The notes beneath the pieces are model-generated. The model did not search any database. It saw only the letters and a program-made list of their open reading frames with translations, and had not been told where the DNA came from. Source: Sindora glabra (taxonomy: Eukaryota > Streptophyta > Magnoliopsida > Fabales > Fabaceae). Taken from it: a DNA stretch of 64,000 nucleotides. The DNA is taken from the NCBI GenBank assembly GCA_020226215.1, contig CM035235.1, forward strand, positions 126,501-190,500. Reading direction: 5' to 3'. Shown here one piece after another: positions 62,204-64,000 of this stretch (the first letter of the stretch is position 1; every line of letters begins with the position of its first letter). The translations under genes and the position numbers were made by a program.

Positions 62204-63237
62204 CTGCGGGCAATAAAACAGCAACATGAGCCAAGCCAGTGCAAGAAACATACAACAGGGATGAAGAACTCACGAATAACTGTCTGGTGAGATCAAATTA
62301 ACAATAGAGACGCCATAACACTTGGGGCAACCACTCAGAGACAAAGTTGGCTCATGTTACTGTTTTAGGCTAAAACAGCAACATGAGCCAAGCCTTGCGA
62401 CAAACACACAACAGAGATGAAGAACTCACGAATAACTGTCTAATGAGATCACATTAACAATAGAGACGCCATAAAACTTGAGTAAACCACTCAGAGACAA
62501 AGGAGGGTCATGTTACTGTTTTAGTCTAAAACAGCAACATGAGCCAAGCCTTGCGACAAACACACAACAGAGATGAAGAACTCACGAATAACTGTCTAAT
62601 GAGATCATATTAACAATAGAGACGCCATAAAACTTGGGGCAACCACTCAGAGACAAAGGAGGGTCATGTTACTGTTTTAGCCTAAAACAGCAACATGAGC
62701 CAAGCCTTGCGACAAACACACAACAGAGATGAAGAACTCACGAATAACTGTCTAATGAGATCACATTAACAATAGAGACGCCATAAAACTTGAGTAAACC
62801 ACTCAGAGACAAAGGAGGGTCATGTTACTGTTTTAGCCTAAAACAGCAACATGAGCCAAGCCTTGCGACAAACACACAACAGAGATGAAGAACTCATGAA
62901 TAACTGTCTAATGAGATCACATTAACAATAGAGACGCCATAAAACTTGAGTAAACCACTCAGAGACAAAGGAGGGTCATGTTACTGTTTTAGCCTAAAAC
63001 AGCAACATGAGCCAAGCCTTGCGACAAACATACAACAGAGATGAAGAACTCACGAATAACTGTCTGGTAAGATCAAATTAACAATAGAGACGCCATAAAA
63101 CTTGGGGCAACCACTCAGAGACAAAGGAGGCTCATGTTACTGTTTTAGCCTAAAACAGCAACATGAGCCAAGCCTTACGACAAACATACAACAGAGATGA
63201 AGAACTCACGAATAACTGTCTGGTAAGATCAAATTAC
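62204..63237. repeat. Right array: 156-bp tandem repeats centred on the same hairpin
   Basis: Hairpin starts fall at 62353, 62509, 62665, 62821, 62977 and 63133, an exact 156-base period. A right-arm-only copy near 62213 marks the first, partial unit. The palindrome is CATGTTACTGTTTTA, GCC, TAAAACAGCAACATG, with one arm mismatch. The remainder of the unit (GAGATGAAGAACTCACGAAT, ACAATAGAGACGCCATAA) is unrelated to the left-array unit. Read on the minus strand each unit contains a GTGAGTTC splice-donor-like site after YGVSIVN-type codons. The array therefore seems to have amplified the 5' exon edge of the Ulp1-like gene. Later units show small clustered differences such as TGAGTAAACC against TGGGGCAACC. 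Confidence 0.93.
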
Positions 63238-63432
63238 ATGGCATGTTGTGGTCCTACTAACTGCTAGGGTTTCACTTCAACTCACGTAGGAACACAAGTC
63301 CAAGCAAGCAACTCCACATTTTCGTTGCACTTATAACTGAAGTATGATGCCTGTATTAGAGTTAATGCTAAAGAGGAGGTGGGTTTACCTGTGGACGACC
63401 CATTTGTTCGGAGTTGCTGTTTGATCTTGCTT

Positions 63433-63720
63433 TCAGCGTCCGATGTGGATAAATGAGGTTATCCGGTTGTTCAGAGTCGTTTGGTATCTTCTCTTGGTGT
63501 ATTCGGCGATGATAACCACAGTGTCTTCCTGCGTCTTGAGATCACTGGTTCTGGTGAGCTTTGAGATGGAATGCGAAGTGTTGTTACTATTACTGTTTCG
63601 GCCTTTTTGTCCCCGCCGAAACGCCCTTCGCGTGCGTCGTTTCGTATTCAGGCCATTGCGTTTTGTCGCTTCGATGTCGTGTCCTTTCATTTTCCCGCCT
63701 CGAAGAACAGTGTTTTCCAC
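63433..63720 (-). CDS. Hypothetical basic 95-residue reading frame near right end
   Basis: An open frame starts MENTVLRGGKMKGHDIEA and is rich in R, K, T and N, with NTKRRTRRAFRRGQKGR in the middle. I recognise no domain. It lies between the right terminus and the Ulp1-like gene on the same strand. Downstream on that strand, CCACAGGTAAAC near 63390 looks like a splice donor. It could therefore be the first exon of the Ulp1-like gene, separated from the rest by the right array, or a chance frame. A plus-strand frame overlaps it completely. Confidence 0.35.
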   Translation of the reverse strand: MENTVLRGGKMKGHDIEATKRNGLNTKRRTRRAFRRGQKGRNSNSNNTSHSISKLTRTSDLKTQEDTVVIIAEYTKRRYQTTLNNRITSFIHIGR

Positions 63721-63963
63721 ATAAAAAATAACTCACAATCAATTAATATCTGTTAATGTTTATTTCTATGGGTATTTTCGTCATTTCATTGTTATATCGT
63801 AGGAAATACAAAGTTGAACCAAACAAAAACGTAGGAACTTCTGCTGCGGAAAATGGAACTTGCTCCCTGTCAACCAAACAAAAATTCAGATATCCCAGGA
63901 AGTTCATACGGGAAATCAACTTCCTGTGAAGTTCCATTTCCCATGGGAACTTATTTCCCGTAT
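63721..63963. other. Right subterminal region of the Harbinger element
   Basis: No convincing gene. Repeated words GGGAA, TTCCC and CCAACCAAAC (near 63870) echo both termini. They are candidates for transposase or Myb-protein binding sites, and probably include the promoter of the minus-strand gene. Confidence 0.45.
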
Positions 63964-63978
63964 GAACCAAACGAGTCC
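63964..63978 (-). repeat. Right terminal inverted repeat
   Basis: GAACCAAACGAGTCC directly precedes TAA (63979-63981). Just inside are further TTCCCATGGGAA and GGAAGTTCATACGGGAAAT words (63895-63955) that may be subterminal binding sites. Confidence 0.95.
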
Positions 63979-64000
63979 TAACATTTCTCAGGGGATTCTA

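Larger units (their letters stand above)
54651..63978 (+). mobile_element. 9.3-kb PIF/Harbinger transposon with Ulp1-like cargo gene and hairpin arrays
   Basis: The ends are perfect 15-bp inverted repeats, GGACTCGTTTGGTTC, flanked by TAA on both sides (54648-54650 and 63979-63981), the 3-bp target duplication of PIF/Harbinger elements. Inside on the plus strand are a DDE transposase and a Myb/SANT-like gene, the standard pair of this superfamily. On the minus strand is a seven-exon Ulp1-like gene. Two tandem arrays (58275-59418, 62204-63237) share one palindrome. Subterminal DNA on both sides is rich in TTCCCGGGAA-like and GGGAACTT phrases. The element is visibly richer in G+C than its surroundings and far less decayed than the NUPT. 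Its length exceeds the 2-6 kb typical of plant Harbinger elements because of the cargo and arrays. Confidence 0.93.
33445..64000. other. Ancient nuclear plastid DNA (NUPT) base layer
   Basis: Plastid-derived pseudogenes and spacers underlie everything from about 33445 to the window end, apart from the Gypsy element (41641-48631) and the Harbinger element (54651-63978). Left block, minus strand: trnfM, rps14, psaB. Right block: rbcL (minus), atpB (plus), trnL (minus), trnT (plus), rps4, ycf3, psaA, psaB (all plus). The right block follows the order and relative strands of angiosperm plastid DNA, with the stretch from mid-atpB to trnF missing. All reading frames are broken, many changes look like C-to-T or G-to-A, and retroelements lie inside. 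This is therefore a decayed nuclear copy and not a plastid genome. Its right end is outside the window. Confidence 0.93.
53911..64000 (+). pseudogene. psaB: Plastid psaB pseudogene, 5' part, split by the Harbinger element
   Basis: It starts ATGGCATTAAGATTTCTAAG 30 bases after psaA, the plastid arrangement. The stretch to 54650 keeps MALRFLRFSQR, TWQG, and NIAYFGVYRWYATN-like pieces and ends HLFGTSQGVAITNL. After the 9.3-kb element (54651-63978) and its duplicated TAA, the frame resumes T-F-L-R-G-F at 63982, matching the psaB segment that reads TLLGGF in intact genes. The gene runs out of the window. It overlaps in content with the left psaB copy at 34104-36015. Confidence 0.93.

Noticed and set aside
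58275..63237. Centromeric or other chromosomal satellite DNA
   Set aside because: The near-155-bp period is satellite-like, but copy numbers are small, both arrays are bounded by the genes and ends of one transposon, and they share only a palindrome.
54651..63978. Assignment of the 9.3-kb element to Mutator-like or CACTA elements because of the Ulp1-like cargo
   Set aside because: The 3-bp TAA duplication, 15-bp ends, DD47E-type transposase and Myb/SANT partner all indicate PIF/Harbinger.

Overview
The window is plant nuclear DNA, probably dicot. It is very A+T-rich and mostly noncoding, and it is built from nested generations of mobile DNA around one ordinary host gene, a three-exon gene for Elongin C (1766-3878). 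All calls come from reading the sequence; no database search or alignment program was run.

Region by region: (1) 1-3878 holds the Elongin C gene, with a MITE-like inverted repeat in its second intron. (2) 3879-20590 is A+T-rich repeat DNA with two solo LTRs of one family (12677-14937 plus strand; 18258-20584 minus strand, flanked by CAAGA target duplications), a Copia-LTR-like block and several local duplications. (3) 20886-28110 holds a hAT-like MITE with 8-bp target duplications, then a decayed gene of unknown function built from 73-codon repeats. That gene was split by a CACTA-type element (22719-25661, AAT duplications) and by a third solo LTR of the same family (26228-27935). (4) 28110-33440 is A+T-rich with no gene.

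(5) From about 33445 to beyond the window end the base layer is an old nuclear insertion of plastid DNA (NUPT), full of stops and apparent transitions. Its left block is trnfM-rps14-psaB (minus strand). This is joined inside rbcL to a right block in the order rbcL-atpB-trnL-trnT-rps4-ycf3-psaA-psaB. The right block keeps plastid order and relative strands, apart from a deletion between atpB and trnL. The two blocks are in opposite plastid orientation and overlap in psaB. A Ty3/Gypsy retrotransposon (41641-48631) lies between rps4 and ycf3.

(6) The outstanding object is a 9.3-kb DNA transposon (54651-63978) inserted into the psaB pseudogene. It has perfect 15-bp terminal inverted repeats and TAA target duplications, and removing it restores the psaB reading. 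It carries a three-exon PIF/Harbinger DDE transposase with an uninterrupted frame, the partner Myb/SANT-like gene (one nonsense codon), and on the opposite strand a multi-exon Ulp1-type SUMO-protease-like gene with a coiled coil (two nonsense codons). It also carries two tandem arrays with 155-bp and 156-bp periods. Their units differ but both are centred on the same palindrome, GATGTTGCTGTTTT / AAAACAGCAACATC. Fifteen hairpins can be counted, one with matched changes in both arms. The Ulp1 cargo and the paired hairpin arrays are the best candidates for something undescribed.

Order of events: plastid DNA integrated first and decayed. The Gypsy element landed in it and decayed too. The Harbinger element arrived last and is nearly intact.
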